From positions 496,001-560,000 of the forward strand of contig NZ_FSQW01000002.1 in the NCBI RefSeq assembly GCF_900128895.1: a stretch of 64,000 nt of DNA. The letters run 5' to 3'. Shown here one piece after another: positions 1 to 9,162 of the stretch. The notes beneath the pieces are model-generated. The model had not been told where the DNA came from. It did no database searches and saw only the letters and a program-made list of their open reading frames with translations. A program made the translations under genes and the position numbers. Origin of the DNA: Parasphingorhabdus marina DSM 22363 (GTDB lineage: Bacteria; Pseudomonadota; Alphaproteobacteria; Sphingomonadales; Sphingomonadaceae). Positions within the stretch are counted from its first letter, which is position 1; every line of letters starts with the position of its first letter.

Positions 1-33
1 TCGTCTGTGGTTCGTTTTGGCTTGCGGCTTCGC

Positions 34-963
34 TCATTCTTCAATTCCTGCAATTGCGGCGGCCAGGTCGCTCGCTTCAAACGGCCGCAGGTCTTCCATG
101 GTTTCCCCCACACCAATGGCATGGATGGGGAGTTCAAACTGCTTTGCTGCAGCCACCAGAACACCGCCCCGGGCGGTTCCGTCCAGTTTGGTCATCACCA
201 GGCCGGTGACTTTCGCGACCTCCCTGAAAACTTCGATCTGGGACAGGGCATTCTGACCGGTTGTGGCGTCCAGCACCAGCACCACATCATGCGGCGCTTC
301 GGGATTCAACCGGCCAAGAACCCGCCGGATCTTGTCGAGTTCGTCCATCAGTTCGGTGCGATTTTGCAATCGCCCGGCTGTATCCACAATTAACACGTCG
401 ATGCCGGTCGCGGTTGCCTGTTTCACTCCTTCATAAACAATGCTGGCGCTGTCGCCGCCTTCCTTGCCGCTGATAATCGGCACGCCGAGACGTTCGGCCC
501 AGACCTTCAGCTGACCGATGGCGGCCGCCCGGAACGTATCGCCAGCGGCCAGCATCACCCCGTAATCCTGTTCGAGGAACAGATGAGCCAGCTTGGCAAT
601 GGTGGTGGTCTTGCCCGATCCGTTCACGCCGATCACGAGAATGACCTGGGGCCGGGGAAATGCATCGATTTCCAGCGGAATTGCCACCGGTTCCAGGATT
701 CCGGTAATCTCCTCCTGAATGATCTTGCGCACCGCGTCTTCACTCAGACCCTTTTCAAAACGTTCCTGAGACAGTTTCTCGCGAATGGATGCTGCAGTCG
801 CCGGGCCGAGGTCAGAGACAATCAACGCGTCCTCAATCTCGTCGAGCGTTTGCTCGTCAAGCTTCGCCTTGGTCACCAGGCCGGTCAGATTTTCGGTCAG
901 ACGGGAAGAAGTTTTGCTGAAGCCGCCGAATAGTCGGTCCTTCCAGCCAGGCTTGTCATTCAT
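34..963 (-). CDS. ftsY: Signal recognition particle receptor FtsY
   Basis: SRP receptor GTPase (309 aa) that docks ribosome-nascent chain-SRP complexes at the inner membrane and works with Ffh, encoded 4 kb away at 5054. Visible motifs are the P-loop GVNGSGKTTT (about residues 112-121), GDTFRAAA (141-148), DTAGRLQNR (194-202) and TKLDGTARGG near residue 258, all diagnostic of the SRP GTPase NG domain. The N-terminal helical N domain covers about residues 15-90. The long acidic A domain of enterobacterial FtsY is absent, as is usual in alphaproteobacteria. The ATG overlaps the mtaB stop by one base (TGATG), so it is the last gene of a dapF-mtaB-ftsY minus-strand operon. Identification is firm. 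Confidence 0.97.
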   Translation of the reverse strand: MNDKPGWKDRLFGGFSKTSSRLTENLTGLVTKAKLDEQTLDEIEDALIVSDLGPATAASIREKLSQERFEKGLSEDAVRKIIQEEITGILEPVAIPLEIDAFPRPQVILVIGVNGSGKTTTIAKLAHLFLEQDYGVMLAAGDTFRAAAIGQLKVWAERLGVPIISGKEGGDSASIVYEGVKQATATGIDVLIVDTAGRLQNRTELMDELDKIRRVLGRLNPEAPHDVVLVLDATTGQNALSQIEVFREVAKVTGLVMTKLDGTARGGVLVAAAKQFELPIHAIGVGETMEDLRPFEASDLAAAIAGIEE

Positions 964-2225
964 CAGAGAGGTTTTCCAATCAGCTTGTCGTCTTTGCCAT
1001 GCCGGACCTTCACGGCAATGATCACGCCTTCGGGAACAGGTTCTTCAAAGGCAATATGGGCAAAATTTTCGGAATATCCAGCTTTTCCGCCCCGTTCGGC
1101 TAGCACATTTTGAACGGTACCGCACAAGTCTGCCTGAAACTGCCGTTTCTTCTCCGCTATCCTGTCTCTCAGAATTTTGGCCCGCTGTTTGATAGCAGTG
1201 CCATCGACCTGCGGCATCCGGGCCGCCGGTGTGCCCTCACGGGGTGAATAGGGAAAGATATGGCCGTGAACGATGTCACAGGCATCGACGATATCGACAC
1301 TGTTTCGGAACATCTCTTCCGTTTCTGTCGGGAAACCTGCGATGATGTCTGCGCCAATCGCTATTTCCGGTCGAGCTTCCTTCAGCCGCGTGACCATTTC
1401 AATGGCCTGCTGACGGGTGTGTCGCCGTTTCATGCGCTTGAGAATGAGGTCATCCCCGGACTGCAGTGACAGATGGACATGCGGCATGATCCGCTTTTCA
1501 GAAGTCAGCAGTTCAAAAAGGCGCGTGTCGATTTCGATTCCATCCAGCGATGACAGCCGCAGACGGGGCAGATCGGGAACATGAGTGATGATCCTCTCGA
1601 CCAGCTGGCCGAGCGTTGGTTGTCCTGGAAGATCGGGACCGTAGCTGGTGACATCCACACCGGTGAGCACGACCTCCAGAAACCCCTGATCCACCAGCTT
1701 GCGGATCTGGTCCACAACCTGGCCTGCCGGCACGGAACGGCTGTTTCCGCGGCCATAGGGGATGATGCAAAAGGTGCAACGATGGTCGCAGCCGTTCTGG
1801 ATCTCGACAAAGGCGCGCGACCGTTCAGCAAAAGCGCTGATCATGTGCGGCGCCGTTTCCTTCACCTGCATGATGTCCGAAACGCGGATGTCCGACTGGT
1901 TGGTTTCCAGTCCAAATTTGAAACTGGCGGGATCATATTTGTCAAAATTGCCCACGACAGCGTCCGCTTCGGGCATGTCACCGAACATGACCGGATCGAT
2001 CTGCGCCGCACAGCCCGTGACCACGATTTTCTTGTCGGGGCTGGCTTTCCGCGCACGCCGGACCGCCTGGCGTGATTGCCGCACCGCTTCGTTGGTCACC
2101 GCGCAGCTGTTGATGATAACCAGTTCATCAGCCTTGACATTAGCCGTTTTCAGGCGCTGCCGGATTGTCTCGCTTTCCGCGATATTGAGGCGGCATCCCA
2201 TACTGACAATATCGGGCCCGCTCAT
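963..2225 (-). CDS. mtaB: tRNA t6A37 methylthiotransferase MtaB (MiaB-like)
   Basis: Radical-SAM methylthiotransferase (420 aa) predicted to convert N6-threonylcarbamoyladenosine-37 of ANN-decoding tRNAs to its 2-methylthio form. The N-terminal UPF0004 domain has the three cluster cysteines C11, C41 and C72. The radical-SAM triad CDHRCTFC supplies C146, C150 and C153. A C-terminal TRAM-like segment follows. The MtaB-type sequence (IPYGRGNSRSVPAG) rather than a MiaB-type one, and the length, favour MtaB over MiaB or RimO. The start overlaps the dapF stop by four bases (ATGA) and its stop overlaps the ftsY start, so translation of the three genes is probably coupled. The subfamily is assigned by resemblance only. 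Confidence 0.92.
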   Translation of the reverse strand: MSGPDIVSMGCRLNIAESETIRQRLKTANVKADELVIINSCAVTNEAVRQSRQAVRRARKASPDKKIVVTGCAAQIDPVMFGDMPEADAVVGNFDKYDPASFKFGLETNQSDIRVSDIMQVKETAPHMISAFAERSRAFVEIQNGCDHRCTFCIIPYGRGNSRSVPAGQVVDQIRKLVDQGFLEVVLTGVDVTSYGPDLPGQPTLGQLVERIITHVPDLPRLRLSSLDGIEIDTRLFELLTSEKRIMPHVHLSLQSGDDLILKRMKRRHTRQQAIEMVTRLKEARPEIAIGADIIAGFPTETEEMFRNSVDIVDACDIVHGHIFPYSPREGTPAARMPQVDGTAIKQRAKILRDRIAEKKRQFQADLCGTVQNVLAERGGKAGYSENFAHIAFEEPVPEGVIIAVKVRHGKDDKLIGKPL

Positions 2226-3028
2226 CCGAACTGATCCCAGTCAGTTTCGCCGGTAAAAACATGGGTTGTCGGGCCTTCCATCAGGATCGGTCCACCCTCG
2301 TTCCAGCTGATCTTCAGTTCACCGCCCGGAAGATGCACGGAAACCGGACTGGAAACCAGGCCACGGCGGATCGCCGCCACAGCTGTCGCACAGGCTCCAG
2401 TGCCACAGGCACGGGTCAGACCGACACCGCGTTCCCAGACCCGCAAATGCACTGTTTCTTCGGTGACATGCGCCACATTGACATTGACCCTTTCGGGAAA
2501 CAGGGGGTCAATCTCGATCATTGGACCGAGCCGATCGAGCGCAATTTCACTGCTGTCATCCACAAAAAAGATCACATGGGGATTTCCGACATTAACCGCA
2601 GCCGGGTCTTGCAAATCTTCCCAGCCAACCGGCATATGGAGTGTGTCCATCGCATAGGAGAGGGGAATGGCGTCCCATTCAAACCGGGGCTCTCCCATAT
2701 CAACAATGGCACCTTCACCCGTCGCATTTCCCGAAATCAGGCCACCGGACGTCTCGATGGTGGTTTTGTCTCCCAGGAGCTTGGCTACACATCGAGCCGC
2801 ATTCCCGCAGGCTTCGACTTCTCCGCCATCGGCGTTGAAAATCTGCATGCGGACGTCAGCGGCGTCGGAATTGCGCAAAACAATCAGCTGATCGCAGCCA
2901 ATGCCATGCTGACGGTGTGCAATGGCCGCCGCCTGGACAGGGCTGAATTCCCATTCTTTCGGGCGCATGTCGACAATGACAAAATCATTGCCCAGACCGT
3001 GCATCTTGTGAAAAGCACCCTTGTTCAT
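2222..3028 (-). CDS. dapF: Diaminopimelate epimerase
   Basis: Converts LL- to meso-diaminopimelate for lysine and peptidoglycan synthesis in the cytoplasm. The two catalytic cysteines are visible: C74 in ACGNAARC and C208 in ACGTGACAT, each in its family context. MHGLGNDFVIVD near the N-terminus is the usual opening motif. At 268 aa it has normal length. The first ATG at 3028 gives eight residues before that motif, which matches other DapF proteins, although no strong Shine-Dalgarno is seen. It is first in the dapF-mtaB-ftsY operon, an arrangement recalled from sphingomonads. The asd gene of the same pathway is encoded at 9163. Confidence 0.96.
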   Translation of the reverse strand: MNKGAFHKMHGLGNDFVIVDMRPKEWEFSPVQAAAIAHRQHGIGCDQLIVLRNSDAADVRMQIFNADGGEVEACGNAARCVAKLLGDKTTIETSGGLISGNATGEGAIVDMGEPRFEWDAIPLSYAMDTLHMPVGWEDLQDPAAVNVGNPHVIFFVDDSSEIALDRLGPMIEIDPLFPERVNVNVAHVTEETVHLRVWERGVGLTRACGTGACATAVAAIRRGLVSSPVSVHLPGGELKISWNEGGPILMEGPTTHVFTGETDWDQFG

Positions 3029-3117
3029 GGACGCGGATTTAGGGACGAAGCCCGCTCAAGTCCAGCTAATCAGTGCAGCTTTGGGCTTTACCGGTTTCAA
3101 CCTTCCAATTGGGTTGC

Positions 3118-4782
3118 TTATCCGGCCTTCCGGGGCTGTTCCTGCAGTTCCGGACTCTCCTCTGCCGAATCTTCAGAAACTGGCGTGACCGGCTCGGGCA
3201 ACAAATTGCGTTCGGCCAGAAGTTTGCGGGTCTGCTGCATCGACAGCGGACGGCCGTAATACCAGCCCTGGCCTTTGGCACAGCCGATATTCCGCAATTC
3301 GTTCTCAATCGCCTTGTCTTCAATGCCTTCAGCAGTGATCGGCATGCCCAGGCTTTCGCCAAGACCGGTAATGGCCTTCACAATCGCGGCGCTCTCCGAG
3401 TTTTCCAGAATGGAAGTGACAAAGCTGCGATCAATCTTGATCCGGTCAAAGGGCAGGGCGCGCAAGTGGGCAAGCGAACTGTAGCCCGTGCCGAAATCAT
3501 CCAGTGAAATGCGAATACCCTGGTTTTTGAGGCTGCCGACAATGGATTGCGCCAGGCTGAGATTTTCAAACAGGGAACTCTCGGTAATCTCGATTTCCAG
3601 ACGCGTCGGCGGGAAACCGGTTTCAACAAGCAGCTTGACAATTTTCTGGGCGAGCCAGGGATCGAGCAACTGAACCGGAGAAATATTGATCGAAATACTG
3701 AGGCTCGGATCCCAGGATTTCCCGTCTTCAAAGGCCTGGCGCATGATGCTGAGCGAGAGGTCGCCGATCATGCCGGTTTCTTCGGCAATCGGAATGAAAA
3801 CTTCCGGCGAAACCAGACCCTGGGTCGGGGATTCCCAGCGGGCGAGCATTTCAAAACCGGTCAACTTGCCGGTCGCGAGGTCAATCTGCTGCTCGTAATA
3901 GGGCACAAACTCGCCAGCGGGGATGCCTTTGCGCATACCGGATTCGATGGTGTTGCGGGTCTGCAGTTCCTGTTCCATCGAGCTATCGAACCAGCAGAAC
4001 CGGTTGCGGCCCTGTTTCTTGGCTCCATACATGGCGATATCCGCCCGCCGCATAAGAACCTCGACGTCATCGGCTTCATAATCGAAGCGCGACATCCCGA
4101 TCGACGTCGTCACCACCAGATGATTGCCATTCTCGACAATCGGGGCAGCAATATTTTCGATCAGGTCGTCAGCTATCCTGTCGACCATTTCCGGCTGATC
4201 GGGATCAAAAAGAAATGCACAGGCAAATTCATCGCCACCAAGACGGGCAACCAGATTGTTTGTCGGCAGGCTGTGGGCAATACGCCGCGCGACCTCTTTC
4301 AGCACTATGTCACCGGCACTGTGACCATGTACGTCGTTCACGGTCTTGAAATTGTCGAGATCGAGCATGAGAAACGCAATGCTCTTGTTTTTCCGCTGCG
4401 CTTTCTTGATCATCTCCGACGTCCGCTCCGCCAGACTGCGGCGGTTGAGAAATCCGGTCAGAGGATCAGTAGCAGCGAGAGATTGCGCCCGTTCTTCCGC
4501 AGCCTTCCGCTCGGAAACCTCGTTGGTGAGATCACGATAACGCCGCCAGCCAAACAAAATAAGCGCGATGTTGAGCAAGAATGCCGAAACCAGCATCTTG
4601 TCGCTGGCCGCACCATAGCCCGAGAGCGAGGCGATGGCATCGGACAATACCGTGCCGCCGGTTCCTACGAACATCAGGATCGCGACGATGACAATGGCGC
4701 CGGTGAAGACGTCACGGCGGGCACTTGCAGCATGCTTGTTGCCCCGGTCGGGTGATGCAGACGCTGAGATCTGTGGATCCAT
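3118..4782 (-). CDS. Membrane GGDEF-EAL cyclic-di-GMP enzyme
   Basis: Bifunctional-type c-di-GMP protein (554 aa). Two hydrophobic segments (about residues 26-48 and 63-79) anchor it in the inner membrane with a short loop between them. The GGDEF domain keeps an intact GGDEF at 172-176 and LDLDNFKTVND. The usual inhibitory RxxD five residues before GGDEF is absent (PTNN there). The EAL domain carries EML instead of EAL at 301-303. Its other catalytic features remain: NISPVQL, EIEITESS, LDDFGTGYSSL, IKIDRSFV and TAEGIED. Both activities are therefore possible, and net direction cannot be read from sequence. There is no periplasmic sensor domain. It stands alone between dapF and ffh. Confidence 0.93.
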   Translation of the reverse strand: MDPQISASASPDRGNKHAASARRDVFTGAIVIVAILMFVGTGGTVLSDAIASLSGYGAASDKMLVSAFLLNIALILFGWRRYRDLTNEVSERKAAEERAQSLAATDPLTGFLNRRSLAERTSEMIKKAQRKNKSIAFLMLDLDNFKTVNDVHGHSAGDIVLKEVARRIAHSLPTNNLVARLGGDEFACAFLFDPDQPEMVDRIADDLIENIAAPIVENGNHLVVTTSIGMSRFDYEADDVEVLMRRADIAMYGAKKQGRNRFCWFDSSMEQELQTRNTIESGMRKGIPAGEFVPYYEQQIDLATGKLTGFEMLARWESPTQGLVSPEVFIPIAEETGMIGDLSLSIMRQAFEDGKSWDPSLSISINISPVQLLDPWLAQKIVKLLVETGFPPTRLEIEITESSLFENLSLAQSIVGSLKNQGIRISLDDFGTGYSSLAHLRALPFDRIKIDRSFVTSILENSESAAIVKAITGLGESLGMPITAEGIEDKAIENELRNIGCAKGQGWYYGRPLSMQQTRKLLAERNLLPEPVTPVSEDSAEESPELQEQPRKAG

Positions 4783-5053
4783 GACCTATTCTTTTCCCAC
4801 TGTTAATGCGGCCTTCCTATGGAGCAAAAAACCTCAATTTCTGGTTAAGATAAGGAAACCACGGCGAAATCAGGGCTTGCAGCCCGGGAGAGTTTCGCCT
4901 AAAGCGCGGTTTCACGACTGCCTTCGGGTGGTCAAAAATCAGTTTCGAGTGTAAAACTCACACGTCGGTCAGCGAGGTTTCGCCCACCGGCGTTTTTTGC
5001 GTTGGACCATTTTGCGGCCCGGAAAGCTGCGGTTTTGAGAGAAAGGCGGAAAC
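4783..5053. other. Intergenic region between divergent GGDEF-EAL gene and ffh
   Basis: This 271-base gap must hold promoters for both divergent genes. I see a short GGGCT/AGCCC hairpin around 4875-4890. No SRP 4.5S RNA signature, tRNA or convincing ORF is visible. AGAAAGGCGGAAAC just before 5054 gives a modest ribosome-binding site for ffh. Confidence 0.5.
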
Positions 5054-6517
5054 ATGTTTGACAAGTTAAGCGACCGCCTTGGCGGAGTTTTTGACAAGCT
5101 GCGCGGCCGCGGTGCCCTGAAAGAAGAAGATGTCCGCGCCGCGATGCGAGAAGTGCGGATTGCGCTTCTTGAAGCCGATGTTGCCCTGCCGGTGGTTCGC
5201 GAATTTGTTGAAAAGGTCACGGAAAAAGCCGTCGGACAGGCGGTTCTGAAGTCGGTCACGCCGGGTCAGCAGGTGGTCAAGATCGTCAATGACGGCCTCA
5301 CCGAAATGCTGGGCTCCGAGGTCAGCGAACTGGATCTGGCGGTTGCGCCACCAGCCATTATCATGATGGTCGGTCTGCAGGGCTCCGGCAAGACCACCAC
5401 GACCGCCAAAATCGCCAAAAGGCTGAAAGACAAGGACAACAAGAAAGTCCTGATGGCCTCGCTCGATGTCAATCGTCCGGCGGCCCAGGAGCAGCTGGCG
5501 GTGCTTGGCGAACAGATTGATGCCGCAACCTTGCCGATTGTCGAAGGCCAGCAGCCGGTCGAGATTGCCAAACGGGCGCTGCAGGCGTCAAAATTGCAGG
5601 GTTTCGACGTTCTGATGCTCGATACCGCGGGTCGGCTGCATGTCGATCAGCAGCTGATGGACGAGATGAAAGCGGTTGCCGACGTGGCGACCCCGCAGGA
5701 AATCCTCCTCGTTGTCGACTCCCTGACCGGTCAGGACGCGGTGAATGTTGCGAAAAACTTCTCTGAACAGGTGGATCTGAGCGGCGTCGTCCTCACCCGT
5801 ATGGACGGCGATGCCCGCGGCGGTGCAGCGCTTTCGATGCGTTCGGTTACGGGCAAGCCGATCAAATTTGTCGGTGTCGGCGAAAAAATTGATGCGCTGG
5901 AGGAATTCCACCCTGAACGTGTCGCGGGCCGGATCCTTGGCATGGGCGATGTGGTCAGTCTTGTCGAAAAGGCGGCGCAGGTCGTTGACAAGGAAGAGTC
6001 CGAAGCACTGGCCGAACGCATGGCCAAGGGGCAGTTCGACATGAACGACCTGCGCTCGCAACTGCGCCAGATGACCAAAATGGGCGGCCTCGGCGCGCTC
6101 GCGAACATGATGCCAGGCATGAAAAAAGCCAAGGCGGCGATGGCCGGCGGCGCGATGGACGACAAAATTTTGCTGCGCATGGATGCGATTATCGGATCGA
6201 TGACCAGGGAGGAGCGGGTCCGTCCCGGCCTGCTCAACGCCAAGCGCAAGCGACGCGTCGCCATGGGATCGGGTACCACGGTTCAGGACGTGAACAAATT
6301 GCTGAAAATGCATCAGGAAATGTCCAAGGCGATGAAGCGTATCAAGAAAATGGGCGGTATCAAGGGTTTGATGTCGATGTTTGGCGGAGGCGGCGGTGCT
6401 GCCGGTGCCGGCATGGGCGGACAGGACGGCGGTCTGGGCGGCATGCCGGGCCTTCCCGACATGTCACCTGGCAATATCCCTCCAGATCTCGCGAATTTGT
6501 TGAACAAGAAAAAGTAA
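5054..6517 (+). CDS. ffh: Signal recognition particle protein Ffh (SRP54)
   Basis: GTPase and 4.5S-RNA-binding subunit of the SRP (487 aa); partner of FtsY. The N-terminal helical domain is followed by the P-loop GLQGSGKTTTT (about 107-117), DVNRPAAQEQL, DTAGRLHVDQ and TRMDGDARGG. The C-terminal M domain is methionine-rich and includes SMTREER and RRVAMGSGTTVQDVN, the RNA-binding helix-loop-helix signature. The tail after about residue 440 is a Gly/Met-rich low-complexity stretch ending in KKK. It opens the plus-strand ffh-rpsP-rimM-trmD-rplS block, 32 bases ahead of rpsP. Confidence 0.98.
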   Translation: MFDKLSDRLGGVFDKLRGRGALKEEDVRAAMREVRIALLEADVALPVVREFVEKVTEKAVGQAVLKSVTPGQQVVKIVNDGLTEMLGSEVSELDLAVAPPAIIMMVGLQGSGKTTTTAKIAKRLKDKDNKKVLMASLDVNRPAAQEQLAVLGEQIDAATLPIVEGQQPVEIAKRALQASKLQGFDVLMLDTAGRLHVDQQLMDEMKAVADVATPQEILLVVDSLTGQDAVNVAKNFSEQVDLSGVVLTRMDGDARGGAALSMRSVTGKPIKFVGVGEKIDALEEFHPERVAGRILGMGDVVSLVEKAAQVVDKEESEALAERMAKGQFDMNDLRSQLRQMTKMGGLGALANMMPGMKKAKAAMAGGAMDDKILLRMDAIIGSMTREERVRPGLLNAKRKRRVAMGSGTTVQDVNKLLKMHQEMSKAMKRIKKMGGIKGLMSMFGGGGGAAGAGMGGQDGGLGGMPGLPDMSPGNIPPDLANLLNKKK

Positions 6518-6549
6518 TCAGAAAGTTTGAATTTTAGAAAGGTTTACCA

Positions 6550-7119
6550 ATGTCAGTTGCAATGAGAATGTCCCGGGGCGGGTCAAAGAAGCGTCCTTAT
6601 TACAAAATCGTGATCGCCGACGTCCGCGCGCCGCGTGACGGCAAGTTCATCGAACGGATCGGCAGCTACAACCCGCTGCTCGCCAAGGACGACGAAAAGC
6701 GCGTGGTTCTGGACGTTGAACGTGCCAAACACTGGCTCGAAGTGGGCGCCAAGCCTTCGGACCGGGTCGCCCGGTTCCTTGATGCCGCCGGCCTGATGAA
6801 GCGCGAGCCGCGCAACAACCCGAACAAGGCGAAGCCGGGCGAGAAAGCCACCGAGCGCGCTGAAGAGAAGGCCGAAAAGGCTGCTGCTGCCGAAGAAGCT
6901 GCCAAGGAAGCGGCTGCTGCTCCGGCTGAAGAGGCACCAGCAGAAGAAGCACCCGCTGCAGAAGCTGCGGAAGCACCTGCCGAGGAAGCTGCAGCTGAAG
7001 AGGCTCCGGCTGAAGAAGCCGCTGCGGAAGAAGCTCCCGCAGAGGAAGCACCTGCGGAAGAAGCCCCTGCCGAAGAAGCCAAGGCTGACGATGCCGGCGA
7101 AGAAAAGGCCGAAGGATAA
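6550..7119 (+). CDS. rpsP: 30S ribosomal protein S16 with acidic Ala/Glu tail
   Basis: Small-subunit ribosomal protein. The core (residues 1 to about 85) is recognisable: [52 protein letters not shown]. The remaining 100 or so residues are an unusual extension built from repeated APAEEA / AAAEEA units, strongly acidic and helix- or coil-prone. It ends [10 protein letters not shown]. Total length is 189 aa, against about 80-90 for many bacteria, although long tails are common in alphaproteobacteria. AGAAAGGTTTACCA precedes the ATG. The last codons supply the Shine-Dalgarno (GAAGGA) for rimM three bases downstream. The repeats are imperfect at DNA level. Confidence 0.97.
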   Translation: MSVAMRMSRGGSKKRPYYKIVIADVRAPRDGKFIERIGSYNPLLAKDDEKRVVLDVERAKHWLEVGAKPSDRVARFLDAAGLMKREPRNNPNKAKPGEKATERAEEKAEKAAAAEEAAKEAAAAPAEEAPAEEAPAAEAAEAPAEEAAAEEAPAEEAAAEEAPAEEAPAEEAPAEEAKADDAGEEKAEG

Positions 7120-7122
7120 TCC

Positions 7123-7608
7123 TTGGCCGAAGTTGATCCGGACACGTCCGTCCCGCTCGCCGTCATCACTGGCGCGCACGGGGTCACGGGCGAGGTCCGG
7201 ATCAAGCTTTTCTGCGACAGTCTCGACAGCCTGAAGCAGCACAAAGCCTATAATGGCGGCGCATTGACGCTGAAAAAGGTCAAGCCGCACAAAATGGGCG
7301 CGATCGCCCGTTTTTCCGAGATTACCGACCGCAATGCAGCCGAAGCCGCGCGCGGCACCGAATTGTCTGTTCCGCGATCAGCCTTGCCGGCGCTGGACGA
7401 TGACGAATTTTATCATATCGATATCATCGGCTTGCGGTGCGTATCCGATAATGGCGAAGAACTGGGGAAGGTCTTCGCGATCTACGAATTCGGCGCCGGT
7501 GACGTGATCGAGATTGAACGCGCCAGCGGCAAGAAATTCATGATCCCGATCGGCGCGATTGATATGCGCAGCGATCCCGCGATTGTGAAGGCGGAGTTTG
7601 TTGAGTGA
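7123..7608 (+). CDS. rimM: Ribosome maturation factor RimM
   Basis: Assembly factor for the 30S head, binding S19 (161 aa). The N-terminal VPLAVITGAHGVTGEVRIK and the PRC-barrel segment FYHIDIIGLRCVSDNGEELGKV are typical, as is MIPIGAIDMRSDPAIV near the end. The start is TTG at 7123: GAAGGA (7111-7116), inside the end of rpsP, is well placed and there is no nearby in-frame ATG. It sits between rpsP and trmD as in most bacteria, except that a small membrane gene is inserted after it with a stop/start overlap. Confidence 0.94.
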   Translation: MAEVDPDTSVPLAVITGAHGVTGEVRIKLFCDSLDSLKQHKAYNGGALTLKKVKPHKMGAIARFSEITDRNAAEAARGTELSVPRSALPALDDDEFYHIDIIGLRCVSDNGEELGKVFAIYEFGAGDVIEIERASGKKFMIPIGAIDMRSDPAIVKAEFVE

Positions 7609-7946
7609 TGGGATTCTTGGGTGGCCTTGTTGGAATTTCCATCATGTTTGCATTGGGATCGGTTGCGGCAAACTTTGTGATTCATGTGCTTCGACCGCAA
7701 TGGAGCAGCAAAAAGCACATCTTGTGGTGCAGTATGTTGCCGCCTGCGGCGCTGTGGCTACTGGTCACTGTTGTAACACTATTTTCCGGTTTTGAAAGTT
7801 TCGATGCTTTCGTTTTGGTACCGAGCATCGTGCTTGCGATCATATTACCGTTTTCTGGCGCATTGGTCGGAATTCCGGTCAGTTGGTTCGTCGTTAAGAC
7901 AATGAAATGGAAGAAATCCGAGCCACTGGACGATATTTTCAAATGA
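7605..7946 (+). CDS. Small AT-rich membrane protein between rimM and trmD
   Basis: Unrecognised protein of 112-113 aa. The start is either GTG 7605 or ATG 7608, both overlapping the rimM stop. Three hydrophobic stretches are visible: about 4-26, 41-62 and 70-98. The C-terminal tail is charged ([16 protein letters not shown]), so a three-helix inner-membrane protein is likely. The stop overlaps the trmD start (ATGA). DNA is clearly more AT-rich than rimM and trmD on each side, and codon use differs, which suggests later acquisition into the operon. The exact overlaps at both ends argue that it is translated. Function is unknown. Confidence 0.72.
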   Translation: MMGFLGGLVGISIMFALGSVAANFVIHVLRPQWSSKKHILWCSMLPPAALWLLVTVVTLFSGFESFDAFVLVPSIVLAIILPFSGALVGIPVSWFVVKTMKWKKSEPLDDIFK

Positions 7947-8692
7947 CCTTCCGCACCCAAATCCTGACGCTTTATCCCGACATGTTCCCGGGCCCTCTCG
8001 GCACTTCGCTGGCCGGCAGGGCACTGGAGGAGGGAAAATGGTCGCTCGACACGATCAACCCGCGCGATTTTGCCACCGACAGGCATCGCAGCGTGGACGA
8101 CACGCCTGCTGGCGGCGGTGCGGGCATGGTTTTGCGAGCTGACGTCATGGCGTCAGCGGTGGATCATGCCCTGGCACAGCAGCCAGATGCGCCGGTCCTG
8201 GCCATGACACCGCGCGGAAAACCGCTGAAACAGGGGCGTGTGCGGGAACTGGCCGCCGGTCCGGGGGTCACGATCATGTGCGGGCGGTTCGAGGGATTTG
8301 ACGAGCGGATTTTCGACGCGCGGCCAATTGAAGAGGTCTCGATCGGCGATTATGTGCTGTCCGGCGGAGAAATGGGCGCTTTGGTGCTTTTAGACGCTTG
8401 CATTCGGCTGCTTCCCGGGGTAATGGGCGCGGCTTGTAGCGGAGATGACGAGAGTTTCGAAACGGGACTTCTGGAATATCCGCACTATACCCGGCCTCAG
8501 AAATGGGAAGGGCGCATCATCCCTGAAGTCTTGCGATCGGGGGATCATGCGAAAATCGACGCGTGGCGGCAACAACGCGCGGCGGAAGATACACGGCTAA
8601 GGCGGCCGGATTTATGGGAACGTCACAGGGACGTTCCGGATCAGTCGCCCTCTGGTGCGCAAGAAGAGAATGATAAGGAAGATCGGTCATGA
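7943..8692 (+). CDS. trmD: tRNA (guanine37-N1)-methyltransferase TrmD
   Basis: Methylates G37 of tRNAs with G36, preventing +1 frameshifting (249 aa). SPOUT trefoil-knot features are visible: [28 protein letters not shown] and [15 protein letters not shown]. The ATG at 7943 ([17 protein letters not shown]) is chosen because it matches the family N-terminus and overlaps the upstream stop as ATGA. An in-frame ATG 12 codons earlier would add an atypical leader. The stop overlaps the rplS start by four bases, giving coupled translation with a ribosomal protein gene. Confidence 0.97.
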   Translation: MTFRTQILTLYPDMFPGPLGTSLAGRALEEGKWSLDTINPRDFATDRHRSVDDTPAGGGAGMVLRADVMASAVDHALAQQPDAPVLAMTPRGKPLKQGRVRELAAGPGVTIMCGRFEGFDERIFDARPIEEVSIGDYVLSGGEMGALVLLDACIRLLPGVMGAACSGDDESFETGLLEYPHYTRPQKWEGRIIPEVLRSGDHAKIDAWRQQRAAEDTRLRRPDLWERHRDVPDQSPSGAQEENDKEDRS

Positions 8693-9078
8693 ACCTGATC
8701 CAGACACTGGAAAAAGAAGCGGTAGAATCCTTTGCAGCTTCCAAAGATATCCCCGAATTTCGCGCCGGCGACACGCTGCGCATCGGTGTACGCGTGGTTG
8801 AAGGCCAGCGCGTTCGTACCCAGAATTTTGAAGGTGTGTGCATCGCACGTACCAATCGCGGCATGGGCTCCAGCTTCACGGTAAGGAAAATCTCCTTTGG
8901 TGAAGGTGTCGAGCGTGTGTTCCCGCTTTACTCCCCGAATATTGAAAACATTACCGTGGTCCGCCGCGGTGTCGTCCGTCGTGCCAAGCTCTACTATCTG
9001 CGTGGCCGGACAGGTAAACGGGCCCGTATTGCGGAACGCCGCGTGAACCAGCCTGCCAAGGGCGCAGAAGCCAGCTAA
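8689..9078 (+). CDS. rplS: 50S ribosomal protein L19
   Basis: Large-subunit protein at the 30S-50S interface (129 aa). The sequence [33 protein letters not shown] and [20 protein letters not shown] is unmistakable, with a basic C-terminal half. Its ATG overlaps the trmD stop, and AAGGAAGATCGGTC provides the ribosome-binding site. It is the last gene of the block and is followed after 24 bases by a good intrinsic terminator. Confidence 0.98.
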   Translation: MNLIQTLEKEAVESFAASKDIPEFRAGDTLRIGVRVVEGQRVRTQNFEGVCIARTNRGMGSSFTVRKISFGEGVERVFPLYSPNIENITVVRRGVVRRAKLYYLRGRTGKRARIAERRVNQPAKGAEAS

Positions 9079-9102
9079 AGAAAGCTTCTCAACAATTCCA
9101 GG

Positions 9103-9138
9103 CAGCCGGTTCTCCTAAAACGGAAAACCGGCTGTTTT
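9103..9138 (+). terminator. Intrinsic terminator after rplS
   Basis: CAGCCGGTT (9103-9111) pairs perfectly with AACCGGCTG (9126-9134), followed by TTTT at 9135-9138. It separates the ribosomal-protein operon from asd. Confidence 0.88.
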
Positions 9139-9162
9139 CATATTCAGCACAGGAAAAGTTTC

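Noticed and set aside
4783-5053. SRP 4.5S RNA next to ffh
   Set aside because: The conserved GGAAGCAGCC-type domain IV motif is not present in this gap.
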